A stretch of DNA of 64,000 nucleotides, taken from contig JACGCN010000025.1 of the NCBI GenBank assembly GCA_014905825.1, positions 682,001-746,000 of the forward strand. Reading direction: 5' to 3'. Positions within the stretch are counted from its first letter, which is position 1, and each line of letters begins with the position of its first letter. The notes under the pieces were generated by a model. That model did no database searches. It was not told the origin of the DNA and worked only from the letters and a program-made list of their open reading frames with translations. Below are positions 42,650-55,285 of this stretch, in pieces. Made by a program: the position numbers and the translations under genes. The DNA is from Lyophyllum atratum (lineage: Eukaryota > Basidiomycota > Agaricomycetes > Agaricales > Lyophyllaceae).

Positions 42650-45600
42650 ATGTTCCCACCTTCAAGGTGGACATGGGATATGAGCACTGAACAGTTCGTG
42701 ATGAACCAACGGAGCTCCTTCGTACTTACAGCTTTAAAGGGGAGAACTCAGTGCGTTCCAACTTCTCAGCACATTCGTTTTCGACTAATACCCCCAACTT
42801 AGCTTCTTCTCCGACTCACTCGCCATTCCGGCATATGTGGCCGCCTTATCTGCCATAGCGCTTATCATTCACTTGATACTAGTTTCAAGCGTCTACAAGA
42901 GAGCGAAGTCGCGTCTTTTACCAACAACAGTTCAGGCCGAGGAACCTGACCAAGGCAATTCAACACTACCTCTTAACCTTCGGGACTATGTTGCTCAACA
43001 GGGTGGAAATACCATATTTGCATACAAGGTTGCCCGTCTTTTCGGGTGTCTGACGCTCCTTGGCCTGTCAATCTGTACTGCTGTCCTTCCTGATGATCAA
43101 GTGGGCGAATCTGTGGAGCTGAACATATTTGGGCGAGAGATTAGAAAACGCAAGGGTCCCAAGCCCGGTTTCTTAAATGAGTGGTCGGGGCTAGCTATGT
43201 GCATGACTTATGTGCGTACTTCCCTTGCTCCGTTCGTTAAAAAAACATGACCAACCTGGATTAGACGTATGCGTCACTTCTCGCTCTGATGTCTGTCGCA
43301 GCGAAACCACGATGGGCTAGAGTTGCTTCAAGGCATCTCAATATCTTGTTGCTTATGACGTTTGGCGTTCACTTCTATCGAGACCTGTTCCCTCTGGCAA
43401 CATATACCCGGTCTCCTCTGGACATTTCGGAAGGTCGGCTTATGTGGGCAAAAATAGTTGTCCTAGTGGCAACTAGCATCGTCATTCCTCTCCTGATACC
43501 TCGTCAGTATGTCCCTGTGGATCCCAAGGTACAACGGATCAGATTTTGACCAACTGCAGCTAATCCTCTCATGTCAGAATCCGATGACTGTCCCGAACCC
43601 AGAACAAACCGCTTCCTTACTATCGTTGATGATTTACTCCTTCTTGGATCCTATTATTTTTTTGGCATATCGAGTTCCTCATCTATCGCAGGAACAGCTT
43701 CCTCCGTTATCCGACTACGACTATGCCCAAGTGCTGAAAGCTAAGAATTTTCCTGTATGTAAACCCCTTCTCTTGTCGCAGGCGACTCATGACATCTCCC
43801 TAGCACCTCGACCCATTCGCTGGAGGGCAAAAGCGGCATCTGTTCTGGAGTCTCATGCGCGTCTTCCGTCGGGAGTATATCATTCTCGCGGTAATGATCA
43901 CTATGCATGTCGCTGCAAGCTTTGCCTCCCCTATCGGTATAAAGCAATTACTCGAGTAAGCTTACTCTTCTCTTCCTACGAAAATCCTCAATTAACTGTG
44001 GCGTAGATACGTTGAAAAGAAGGGTGAAAATGCGACAATCCGCCCGTGGTTCTGGATCTCTTGGCTGTTCGTAGGTCCGACAGTAGCATCCGTCGTTTGG
44101 CAACGGTATATTTACATTGCAGTATGTTGGCTTACTCTCGCACTAACTTACAATCTAACCTGCTATAACAAGACTCGGACTCTTGTACGAGCGGAAGGCC
44201 TCATTACCCAGCTCGTGTTCGAGCATTCGCTCCGCATTAGAGTCAAGGCTGAAACTGCCACAAGCTCACCCAGTGCCTCCCCAGACCCTTCCAGCCCCGC
44301 AACTCTGGATACAGATTCCGTTGTAAGCATCCCTTCGCCGGACAACGAGAGTGCAGAGGGAATTACCAGTGGGCATCAGAATGAACTCGCTGGAACCACT
44401 GATGTGGATACAATGCATTCTCGGGATGATACCCTACGTGCTAGTTCCTCGAGCATCAAATCGAGCGGATCGAAGAAAGGGAAAGGGAAAGCTGAGAGAC
44501 CTTCCAAGGAACCCGAATTAGAAGGAAACTCAAGTGCAGACAATCTGGTTGGGAAAATCAACAATCTTGTTACTACCGATCTAGCGAACATCGTGGACTC
44601 GCGAGACTTTTTACTGGTTCTGCTTTATATACCCCTGCAGGTCACTCTATGCATAGTATTCCTGTATTTACTGTTGGGATGGAGGTAAGTGGGGCCGCAT
44701 TGCTCTTCAGTCAACAACTTACATACTTCCACTTTAAGTGCGTTTGTAGGTTTGGCGGCAATCCTGTTACTATTCCCCATCCCAGGGTATGTTGCTAAGC
44801 AAATCAAGGACGTCCAGGTGGTCAGGTTAAAGGCTACTGATGCTCGTGTTCAGACGGTCACAGAAAGTAAGTCTTGACCTGCATGGCACATTCTGAAACT
44901 TACTTTGCTCTCAGCTATGAACGTATTGCGGATGATTAAATTATTTGGTTGGGAGAAGAAGATGAATGAGAAAGTAGCAGAGAAACGAGAGAAGGAATTG
45001 TTTTGGGTGTGGAGACGACAAATTCTTGACCTGATCAATGGCAACCTGAAGTACGATAAGTTCTGCTCATATGTCGTCAGAAACTAACAGGCATCTTAGC
45101 TTTCTGATTCCAGTCGCAACCATGGTTGCAACATACGCTACCTAGTAAGTCTGTCCACTCCTCGTTAGGCGATGTATGTCCTGAGCAGTCTCTACGTAGC
45201 GTCAGTATCTCATAATTGACTGCCAGGTCATGTCATGTTCTAACTCTTCATCAGACGGTTATCATGAAGCAAGAACTCAATGCTTCAAAAGTGTTCAGCT
45301 CTATGACTGTCTTTGATATGCTTCGCGACCAGCTTCATATGGTCTTCTACCTTATCAATCAGGTGGTCACTGGCAAAGTATCCATCGACAGAGTCAACGA
45401 CTTCCTCCAAAATGTTTGTTGGATTCCTCTTCGGGTGATTTAGTACTTACTCATGGAAACAGACCGAGCTGCTGGACATATTCTCGGAGGAGCCAATCAC
45501 TTTATTCCCGCAGGGGAGTCAGCCGAGCACCGAGATCGGGTTCCGTGAAGCTACCTTTACGTGGTCGAGTGACGCAGATGGATCCTTGACCCCGTCAAAA

Positions 45601-48600
45601 CGCAAATTTTCGCTGCAAATTGAGGATGAACTGCTCTTCAAAGGCGGCCAGATCAATCTCATCATTGGACCCACCGGATCCGGTAAAACCTCACTTCTCA
45701 TGGCATTGCTTGGTGAGATATCTACTGTGGCTCCTCTACGTCGACCCATGTTAACAGTCCATCAGGTGAGATGCATTTCCTGCCTTCAGGACCCAACTCG
45801 TGGTACAATCTCCCTCGAGATTCGGGAGTCGCCTACGCCGCGCAGGAATCCTGGGTCCAGAATGAGACTATAAAGGTAGATGAATCCTTTCAGGGTGCCT
45901 TCTTTCGTTTATCAGGTCAACGCAGGAAAACATCATTTTCGGAGCACCATTCGATGAAGTTCGCTACAAGAAAGTTCTCCACCAATGCTCGCTCGAACGC
46001 GACCTTACCTTATTCGAGGCTGGCGACCAGACTGAGGTCGGCGAGAAAGGCCTTACACTGAGCGGAGGGCAAAAGGCGCGAATTACCCTCGCTCGGGCGG
46101 TGTATTCCCAGGCTGAGATTCTTCTTCTGGACGACGTGCTAGCCGCCCTAGAGTATGCCTCAGCCATTCTTCCCCCCCAAAGCTCACTAATACGTATCAC
46201 AGTGTTCACACTGCAAAATGGATTGTCCAGAAGTGTTTCGCTGGTGATCTCATCCAAGGGAGGACGGTCCTTCTTGTTGTAGGTACATTTCTACCCTCGC
46301 CATGCATCATTATTGATCTATGTGACACCAGACCCATAACGTTGCCATGACTCGCTCCATTGCTGGATTAGTGGTTTCAATGGGCATTGATGGCACCGTG
46401 AAATGTCATGGCTCTGTCTCTGAGGTTCTTTCGAAGGATAGCTTCCTTGTTGAGGAACTCAGAGAGGAGAAAGAAGTTGTAGCCAAGGTTGAGAGCGAAG
46501 TCGATTCTTCACCTCCTCCCGATGAACTCAAGTCTGACGGCAAACTGATCCTGGCCGAGGAAATAGAAGAAGGACATGTCAGTTGGGCCGCCTGTGCGTT
46601 TTTGGCTTCCTGACTTCACACTTCATGTCGTGATATTGACGCAAATATCTTGTTCAGTGAAACTCTACTTTCAGGGTCTCGGTGGTAATCATCCAATCTT
46701 GTTTTTCTTGACTGTCGCCATTGGTCTCCTCTTGACCGACCTTTTGAACGCCATACAGACCTGGTACTTAGGCTATTGGGCATCACAGTACGATGATCAT
46801 ACAGCGTCAGAGGTGCCAGTCTTTTAGTAAGTGTGCCGCTGAAGATGCTGTTCACGAACTAAATTCCGTGACAATCCAGTTACCTAAGTGTCTATGGTAC
46901 GTATATCTTTCATTTTGTCTCTCATCGTCCAGTTTTCACTCAAGTCCAGGTGCATTGCTGCTCTTCGCCGTGGTTCTTTATTGCGTTTCCTTTGTGATAT
47001 ATATCTACGGTGCCATCAGGGCTTCAAGGAGCATTCACAAACAACTGTTGGAGTCAATTTTAGGAACGACATTGAGGTATAAACTACGCACATCATCCTT
47101 TCACCGACACTGATGATCATAGGTGGCTTGATGTAACGCCCACCTCGCGTGTGATTGCGAGGTGCACTCAAGATATCAGAGCTGGTAAGCTACCCTGCCA
47201 AACATACAGTGACACCTACTGACTCTACATTAGTGGATGGCCCCATCTCTACGGGACTGTGGTGGCTCTCAGAAATGACTGTAACGATGCTCGTCAAGTT
47301 TGGAGCCGTTGTTCTTTTTACGCCCGCCTTTTTGATCCCGGGGATCTTAGTAGCTATTCTAGGGGGTTGGTGTGGGCAAATCTACATTGCAGCCCAGCTA
47401 TCGGTTAAACGCGAGATGTCAAATGCGAAGGCTCCAGTGCTTGGCCAGTAAGCGCTCACTTCAGCAGATAACTTTGTACTCTACTAACTAATGAAAAAAT
47501 CCAGTTTCGGAGCTGCGATTGCTGGCTTAAGTAAGTTCCTTGTTTCATGAAATACCCATCTTACTGTTTGATAGCATCTCTGCGTGCTTACGGAGCACAG
47601 AAAACGTTTGAAGAAGAATCACTCAACCGTATCAATCGCTATACTCGTTCAGCGCGCACTTTTTATAACCTGAACCGATGGATTTGTATCCGGATTGACA
47701 CCCTTGGAGCCTTATTTGCGGCTTCTCTCGCAACATTCCTTGTTTACTATCAAAGTCAAAGAGCGTCCAACACTGGTTTCTCTTTGAACATGGCCGGTCA
47801 GTTTGCCTCTTCCTCTCAAAAAACTCCGATATCTCATTGATACCCAAAAGTCGGTTTCAGTGGTATGATTCTCTGGTGGGTCAGGGTTCTGAACGACTTC
47901 GAAGTACAAGGTATAGTAGTTACTTTATGGAACTCTACGCTTTGACTGATCATATTAAATGTAGGCAATAGGTAGACTCTCTCACAGGTTCAGGTTTTGG
48001 AGACTGCTGACGAAAGACAGTTTGGAACGTATTCAAGGCTATATTCGCATCGAGCAAGAGCCAAAAGCCATTGCGGATGGTGTTCCTCCGGCTTATTGGC
48101 CAGCGAGCGGGGACATCCGAGTTGAGAATTTGTCCGCCAGATACTCACCGGATGGCCCGAAGGTGCTTCATGACCTCTCCTTCCACATAGAATCAGGACA
48201 GCGCATCGGTGTTGGTAAGACGATAACAGCAGATCTCATAAGTTTATCCGCTGACATAGGCACTGCCGCAGTTGGACGGACTGGTTCAGGCAAGGTGAGG
48301 ATTTTCGTCAGTCTCTCTACGCCAGCTATCGACTTACATTGTCACAGAGCTCCCTTACGCTCTCTCTTCTACGATGCATTCCTACAGAGGGCAACGTGAT
48401 TTACGATGGCCGAAATACTGGTGAAATCAACCTGGATGTTTTGAGGTCCAATATCACTATCATTCCTCAGATCGTAAGCTGTCCTTCGCATCCACTGTCA
48501 CTGAATCCTCGCTGAATTATCACGCATAGCCTGAATTATTGAGTGGGACATTAAGGCAGAATCTCGATCCCTTTGATCAGTATGATGATGCAACTTTGAA

Positions 48601-49269
48601 CGATGCATTACGCGCTGCTGGGCTGTTCTCACTACAAAGTGAAATGGATGAGGGAAGGATCACATTGGATAGCTCTATTTCGAGTGGCGGTGGCAACCTC
48701 TCTGTCGGCCAACGCCAAATTCTCGCTCTGGCAAGGGCCATTGTTCGGGGAAGCAAGCTACTCATTCTGGACGAAGGTGAGAAGATCTAACTGCATAAAT
48801 CTCAACTTTCCTGACGCGCATCCTTCGCCCATATCTACAGCCACCTCTGCAATAGGTCTGTTGATTTAACCTGACATCGTGCAATACGGACTGACAGTCT
48901 CTAGATTATAAGACTGACTCGATCATTCAAACGTCCCTTCGTCAAGAGTTGCGTGGAGACGTGACACTTATCACGGTCGCCCATAGGTTGCAGACGATTA
49001 TGGATGCCGATAAAATTGTAAGGGGTTCTTCCGGGGTCAGATACTCGATACTTAAATACGTTTTTCAGATGGTTCTTGATGCGGGACACATTGTATGTAT
49101 CGTCGCTACACTGCTGGGACATTCTCATTGATGATTGGCCTGCCAGGTCGAGTTCGATAGCCCCAGAGAGCTTCTAAAGCTCCCTCATGGCAAACTCCGA
49201 GCTCTCGTTGACGAGTCAGGGGACAGAAATGCGTTATATGCTATGGCAGAAGGGCACAGTGCAAAATGA
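42650..49269 (+). CDS. ABC transporter, ABCC/MRP-type full transporter
   Basis: Large exporter with two transmembrane domains and two nucleotide-binding domains. The first exon (42650-42750, [16 protein letters not shown]...) splices to [20 protein letters not shown], an N-terminal TMD0-like set. NBD1: [20 protein letters not shown] (Walker A), [32 protein letters not shown] and [11 protein letters not shown]. The Asp after the Walker B Asp means a degenerate, non-catalytic site as usual in ABCC NBD1. NBD2: [66 protein letters not shown] and [19 protein letters not shown]. It ends with TGA at 49267-49269. More than twenty introns, including a 15-nt exon (48841-48855) for the D-loop. Substrate unknown; conjugates or drugs are typical for the family. 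Confidence 0.92.
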
Positions 49270-49461
49270 TGATATGCAAGATTTGAATTGTGAAATATAT
49301 TTATCGCTAAGTATGACTTTCCAAACGCAGAATAGACGAAAATGTGAGGGAGACAGACAGAAAAAACAAGATGACACGAAACAATGGCACAGGTAGTTCG
49401 GCATCAGAAGCCAGGCCATATTATTGACTCACAACAAGTAGGATGAGTATTTTTTGCACCC

Positions 49462-51427
49462 TTAATGCCTTCTATAACCAGGATTTGCTTCCAGACCATT
49501 ACGGGGAGGGATGTAGTCTCGAGGGGGTGGGCCTCCACGTTGCGGTGGACCAGGTGGAGGAGGACCGCCGGGAGTACCACCTGGGTAGTTGTTGCCATAA
49601 CCGGCGCCGCCGGGATATGTGTGGTCGTAAGTGCGTGGAGGGCTTTCAGAGCGGCGCCTATGATAGTTTTAGCTGGGTCGATGATAGTGGAAAATACACG
49701 AGCGACTGACTTGTATCTCCCGGGCGGGACTTGTTCAACAGGAACCGGCCGATATTCGTCATAGCGGGCTTGAGGGGGTGGAGAGGGAGGGCGGCCGCGA
49801 TAATCATAATCCCTAGTTATGTTTCTTAGAGTCGGTATCTTCGGCTATCGTAGGTTCTCACCTGTTTGGGGAAGTCTTTCGAAATCTTCACGGTATCTCG
49901 GAGGTGTCCGTGCCCGACCGCCAGGAGGCGGATAACCAGGGGGATACCTTTCTACTGGCCTTCGGTCGTATCGGTCATAGAAGCCAGGGGGCGGGGGTGG
50001 CGGCGGTGCGCCGCCATAGCCACGGTAGGCTGGATCAGGAGGGGGCGGATAACGTCCCCTAAAGTCTGCCGGCGGCGGTGGCGGGTATCGCTCTCGTTCA
50101 GGCATTGGAGGTGCACCGCGCCTGTAATCTTCATATTCTCGACTACGTCCAGGAGGTGGAGGCGGTGGCGTGGGGTAGTCTCGGAAGTCTCTAGGAGATG
50201 GGGGCCGTCTGAAGTCCCGAGGTGGCGGTGGATAGTCATAGCGGACATCACGAGGAGGGCCGCGTCCCATTCCCATATCTTCACGCTGTGGCATATTATT
50301 CCTGTGGGAAGGTGGATAAGGGTAGTCGCGCTGAATGCGATCTATTAATGGAGACTCGTACGGGCGTCGCGTAACCCTATTGATCATCAGTTAAGACAGC
50401 TCGAAACGAGTGGTAGATAGCACTTACACGCCAGTATGGTTAGGGCATTCCCTAATAAAGAATATAGGGGCTGAGTTTGCAGTTATGACAAGACAAGCGC
50501 CCACACACCTCGCCCAATGACCCATTTGTCCACATTTGAAGCAAGCTCCTGGATCGCCTGCGTACTTGGCAGTGCGGCCACCACCTCTTGATAGTTCGAC
50601 GCGTATTTTACTTCCCATGAAGTAACCTTCATGGTATTTGGCAACACTTTCCTCTGCTGCTTCACGAGTGTCAAATTCCTGGTGAGTAAGACATGAGGCT
50701 TAGGGGTCAACAAGCAAGGCCATCGAGCGTACGACGAAGCCATATCCAACTCTACCATAGATATCATTAGTAGAGAGAACTTGAGAGCCAGAAAAAAAGC
50801 TGTGAAACTTACTTGAGCTCTATATTTACAATGAGGCCTATTTTGCCAAAACAGCTTTGAAGGTCCTCTTGCTGTGTGTGTTCGGGTAGACCACCAATAT
50901 AGACTTTGTTCGGCTGGACAGCAGAAGGTAAACACCCAGTCGAGAATACACAGGAAAACGGCAGAAGAAGTTGCGATCAGCCCCGAGCCAGAGTAAGCCT
51001 CCGAAAGCACGAAAGCAACCAAGGAAATCCAAAGCAACCGAGCTAAGAATCGTGAATGGTAGTACTAAAGCAGCTCAGGCAGAGCACTAGCCCGGCATGG
51101 AATATCACGCGGGTCAATGGGCGAAGCACGGGACGCATTACCACTGGAGAGACGTGAAGAGACAGGAAGAGACCTAAGCACCTTGACTTGCTTTTCGCGA
51201 GAACTAGCGTCTTTGCTCTCAGAGACACTGACTGCACTAAGGCTTGAACCACGGGGATAATCTGGGTTGTCGCCACCGTGACCTATAGCGCGGTCGTCAT
51301 CAGCAGGCATAGACGCTCCGTTGGCAGGCTCGGCGATGCCACCTGGGCCCATTGCCTGGTCATCTTGCGGCCCCCAGTTATCCTGTTGAGCTGTGGTTTG
51401 GTCGACTTCGCTTGTGGGAGGAGCCAT
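49462..51427 (-). CDS. RRM plus CCHC zinc-knuckle RNA-binding protein with RDY/Pro-rich tail
   Basis: SR-like RNA-binding protein. The N-terminal disordered leader begins MAPPTSEVDQTTAQQDNWGP. One RRM: NKVYIGGLPEHTQQEDLQS (RNP2-type), FGKIGLIVNIELK and VGYGFVEFDTREAAEESVAK (RNP1-like GYGFVEF), then SKIRVELSRGGGRTAKY. A CCHC knuckle follows: CFKCGQMGHWARECPNHTG. The long C-terminus is built of DYPPPPRDFR / RYPPPPPADFRG repeats. Near its end a short intron (donor GTCAGT after RYK) joins RRRSESPPRTYDHTY and YPGGTPGG. Stop TAA at the complement of 49462-49464. The architecture resembles SRSF7-type factors with a Pro/Arg tail instead of RS, so a role in splicing or mRNP assembly is probable. The repetitive tail is likely phase-separating. 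Confidence 0.87.
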
Positions 51428-51795
51428 AGCTCTGGAGGACGGAGTGAATGTTGGTGGCTCCGGAGGAAGGTTCGACTATCATTGAAACAGTCAAATCATT
51501 TTTTCAGGCTCCGCTTAAGGGTCCGTGCATTCCGGGTCCCCTGTTAATCATGACGAGCTCAGAAGAAGATCAATCCAGTACACAGTGATATTAACGAGCG
51601 TAGCAGCTGTGTCATAAGCACGCCTAGAGTCCAAAGGAGTATGCTACAGCTGAGGGTAATAGATAGATGGTAGTAACTTGGTAGCAAAAGTCTGTAGTTG
51701 GTCTGTGCGTGCCAGAGAATTCCAGCCATTGATTTCGGAGATCAGAGGCGAAGTTCCATGAAAAAAATTAAGAGTTGCGATGGCATTTTAGGCGC

Positions 51796-53739
51796 CTAAG
51801 CAAGAGTCCAGACAGCGCTGGCAATGCTGAACAGGGCCACGAAGGTCATACCTACTAGAGCGTTGTTATCGCCAATGAGGCTGACGGCGCCATTGTCTTT
51901 ACCGGGGGAAGAACCAGACCCACCCCCTGTATTACTGCCGCCAGTACCTGAGGGCGCAGAGGGCACAAAAGTTGCACTTGGGTTGGCAATACACGAGCTT
52001 GCAGCAGCATCCGCAGCAGCCGGCGAGGAGGGCGCAAGTGGGTTGACAGTGCCATTGCCAGCGAAGCTACAGGCTTCTCCTTGGCGGTTGTTGAGCTGGT
52101 AGTATTGGCTCATGATGTACGATAACTTGATGGCTAAGCAAACCGTCAGCATCGTGATGAATCATTATCCACACTGAAAACGTACTCGGGTCACAACCAG
52201 AGAGACGGCCGTACACCCCGGTCTGTCCATTACCACCGATATCGTCGCAGCTTCCGCCTTTCTGTCCCACGAGGCTGCATGCAGTGTCCAAAAGTTGGCC
52301 GACGACCGCTGTGTAGTTGGTTGAGGCAGGAGTAAATCTGCAGCTGAGGGTACTAAGCAAGCAGTCGCACGCAGGTTCATTGGGAGTCGGAGGAAGGGTA
52401 GTGGAAGCAACGAATGTGTTATTGACTGTGGGACAACTGGGGTAGGCTGCTGCGGGTGCACTGGCCTTAGCCGGGCTGTTGGGACCTGTGGCTTGGTTGT
52501 ACTGAGTCTTGAGGCGGTCGAAGTCTTCACTCGTTGTCACGGTTTTGCCGTCTGCTGAGATAGTGACTATGCCGAACTGGCCCGCAGCGCTCTGCGCAGG
52601 GAAATATGAGAAGGCCACACCACCAGACCACACAGGGGACATGTCGGTACTGAAGATGGCACCACTTTCGGTCCACAGACGGGGAGGTGACGAGACGCAT
52701 CCGAATTCACTCAGGTAGGCAGCAACGTTGTAGCCTGCAAAATCACCAAATGTGCCAGCATAGGAATTCTGGAAAGTAGAATCACCACACCACGAACTGA
52801 AAAAAGGAAGATTACTGTGGAGGTTTCCTTAAGATATCAAGGTACATACTAGTCGTTGAGGCCATAGATATCTATGGCAGTCGAGTCTTTGTTGCCGCCC
52901 GACAGATCGCAGGACAGGTAGTTGGCGAGCGGGTCACGGAAGTTTGACGCGCCATTGATGGCGGCATAGCCGACCAGGACAGAAGATGATTTCGAGTTCC
53001 TGGAGCCAATGGGTCAGTTGAATGTCAGGAAGAGATGGGCGTTGCCAACTGACAGGTATGCCCTGACATCACGAGCAGCTGCCTTGACAAATGGTGCCAC
53101 TGCCGTCCCGTTGTTTACAACGACTTCGTTACCAACGTTGAATGCCAATACGTTGTCATATTTGCTGAAAGCGTCGATGGTGTTGATGTATTGGTCCAAA
53201 ATATTCGTTGACCAGGAGGGGACAATACGATCGATAGAGCCATTGAGAGGGAGCGCGAGATCGATGCTGAAAATTTCCCGTGAGCAACATAGAGGAAAGT
53301 GGGAAGTTGAATTATTTACATGGTGTAAATTCCGGCACTGCTCAGGGCAGTCATACACGCATCATGATTTAGGGAGGAGTTCACACTGTAAACACGAATA
53401 GCATTGACACCAAGTTGTTGTAAGAAGGGTAGATCACGGGCGCAAGCATCTGGGGCGGCCAACGGGTCGATAAAGCTTGAAGGTTCGCCGAAATGATTGT
53501 CGTCGCTTTCCACTACAGCTCCTGAGTGGGTGGTACGGCTTTCGTTAGCAACGCATAAAACTTTGGGTCATCGTGTACTCACCTTGTTCCTGGTAAGCAA
53601 TTCCTTTGATGTAGAACCGGCTTCCGTCAGCATTGTAGAGGTATCTTCCTTCACGGGTGACCTTGGAGATGGCCTGCACAGTGCCAGTGAGGGTGGCAAA
53701 GGCCGCAAAGAGCGCAGCGGCTCTGAAGTGTGGACGCAT
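51796..53739 (-). CDS. GAS1: 1,3-beta-glucanosyltransferase, GH72 with CBM43 and GPI anchor (GAS family)
   Basis: Cell-wall enzyme that elongates beta-1,3-glucan. Signal peptide (MRPHFRAAALFAAFATLTGT...). GH72 catalytic domain: YLYNADGSRFYIKGIAYQEQ, DACARDLPFLQQLGVNAIRV, YSVNSSLNHDACM, FNVGNEVVV (acid/base Glu) and AAYLSEFGCVSSPP (nucleophile Glu). A CBM43/X8-like Cys-rich module follows (CDCLLSTLSCRF, GSCDDIGGNGQTGVYGRLSG, QYYQLNN, ACSFAGNG). A Ser/Gly-rich linker leads to a C-terminal GPI signal (NNALVGMTFVALFSIASAVW). Both catalytic Glu residues are present. About seven introns. Confidence 0.94.
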
Positions 53740-53971
53740 GTTGCGTATTAAGGTTAGGGAGGGGAAGAAACAGGAGGAGGGTATACGTAGATGGGGGGGA
53801 AAGGGAAGAAATAGTTGGCGGTCACCGTTGACCGAGAAAGTTGTTGGCGGAGCTGACCCTGGACCGCCTTGTTACCATGCCTTAAGGCCTTACGCGAGCT
53901 TTACGTATGTCATGTCATGTAAGCACACGCGACCATGCTCTAAGTCGGCTGACAATTGAACACATATCACT
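53740..53971. other. Intergenic between GAS gene and tRNA
   Basis: GAS promoter plus the tRNA 5' flank. No gene seen. Confidence 0.5.
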
Positions 53972-54072
53972 GCCCGCCTAGCTCAATCGGATAGAGCGTC
54001 AGACTCTTACGAGTTGCGGGTCCGTCACGACTGGTGATCTGAAGGCTGCGAGTTCGACCCTCGCGGTGGGCT
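53972..54072 (+). tRNA. tRNA-Lys(CTT), intron-containing
   Basis: Cloverleaf seen by eye. The acceptor stem GCCCGCC/GGTGGGC includes one G-T pair. The D-arm GCTC...GAGC and anticodon stem TCAGA/TCTGA flank the loop CTCTTAA (anticodon CTT at 34-36). The T-arm is GCGAG TTCGACC CTCGC, with discriminator T. A 27-nt intron (54010-54036) follows position 37, the canonical eukaryotic site. Decodes AAG. Confidence 0.94.
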
Positions 54073-54143
54073 ACTACATCTCTTTTTTCTCTTCTTGAAT
54101 TGGAATACAACTGATGCTTCGCAATGAAGTTTATAACTCGACT

Positions 54144-55032
54144 TAAGGCTCCAACCGTACTGTATCCGTATACGACCAAGGGCCTAGATATACGGATACA
54201 GTTATTTAGTGTGTATATACAGTATATATATGGTTATACGGTATGATGTAGACAGTTGTTATAGGGTCAGATCGAGCCATGCTTTCCGACCGGAACCTTG
54301 GGCTCGTTGACATCAAATAACCCCGACCGAATCCATACCTTCGACAACAGATCTTGACTGATTGTCTCGGCCTTCCAGGGGCTGCTGAGATCCGCTGAGA
54401 TGCAGTGTGTCGTAATTTTGAGGAGGTGCGCTCGACGGATACAGTTGTTGCTGGTATGGCCAAAAAGTCTCGTAAAACTACCTAAAACTACCTCAAAATT
54501 TTGAGCAATAAATTATTATGCGGAGGACGACCCAAGGACGACTGATCTTCAATCAACCTGGACATGTAAGTTCGAAATTGCTTGCTTATGAAAGGGACAT
54601 GTTCCCTGCATTGTCCAGGGTCTGACCTGACAGTCTAAAAGGCTCTGCTCACAAAGAATGAGACTTGTCACTGAGATGTGTCAGAAGAACGCGCACAACG
54701 TGTTACAATTTTGGAGTAGCTCGCTGTGGACGATTTAAAAATAGGCCAAGCCCGATCCGAGAGGTGTTTTTGGTTACGCCTTGTCCAAAAACAGGCCTCG
54801 TTCTCTCGTCATTTGCTGACACCTCCTCGATTGCGACCTATCACTGCGAAATCAACCTAGGCCCCAGGAAAGCCACTGATTTACTGTACGGGAAAAATTA
54901 ACAGTATAACCATATGCTATACTGTATATCTACTGTATAGGACAATTTTTCGAACAGGCCTATACATATACGTAAACATATACGGTACCTACTGTATATA
55001 TATGGTAAATAGATAGTACGGTTGGAGCCTTA
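54144..55032. mobile_element. 889-bp hAT-like MITE (non-autonomous DNA transposon)
   Basis: Perfect 18-bp terminal inverted repeats TAAGGCTCCAACCGTACT at 54144-54161 and its complement at 55015-55032. An exact 8-bp target duplication ACTCGACT flanks it (54136-54143 and 55033-55040). Eight-bp duplications are typical of the hAT superfamily. Internal hairpins: 14-bp arms 54159-54172/54189-54202, and ACAGTATA/TATACTGT at 54901-54908/54918-54925. Inside are many TATACGGTAT-like A/T-rich motifs and no transposase frame longer than about 85 codons. It begins 72 bp after the tRNA-Lys gene. Identical TIRs and target duplication imply a recent insertion. Confidence 0.88.
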
Positions 55033-55040
55033 ACTCGACT

Positions 55041-55285
55041 CTCGGTTCCAGAGGTGCTGCGGTGCACGCCATCAATGATCAGATGTTCATGCACGGAATT
55101 GTTTAATCTTTGTGGTGACCATGCCCAAAACACACTCTAACATTGAAATAAGTAAAATGACAATGTCCTTCCTGAAAAGTACTTTATGCATAAATATTCA
55201 TGAAAACAGAACTATATGGAGGGGGTAACGCGGCGCTCGACTTTATTTTAGTGAACTCAATGGCCCGCATTGACTGGGATATAGA
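55041..55285. other. Flank between MITE and SUR7/PalI gene
   Basis: Short intergenic 3' flank of the gene at 55286. Nothing else seen. Confidence 0.45.

Noticed and set aside
54136..55040. piggyBac-type element with TTAA target site
   Set aside because: TTAA does occur at both ends, but the longer flanking match ACTCGACT is an exact 8-bp duplication and TTAA is then explained as part of the TIR and flank. hAT fits better.
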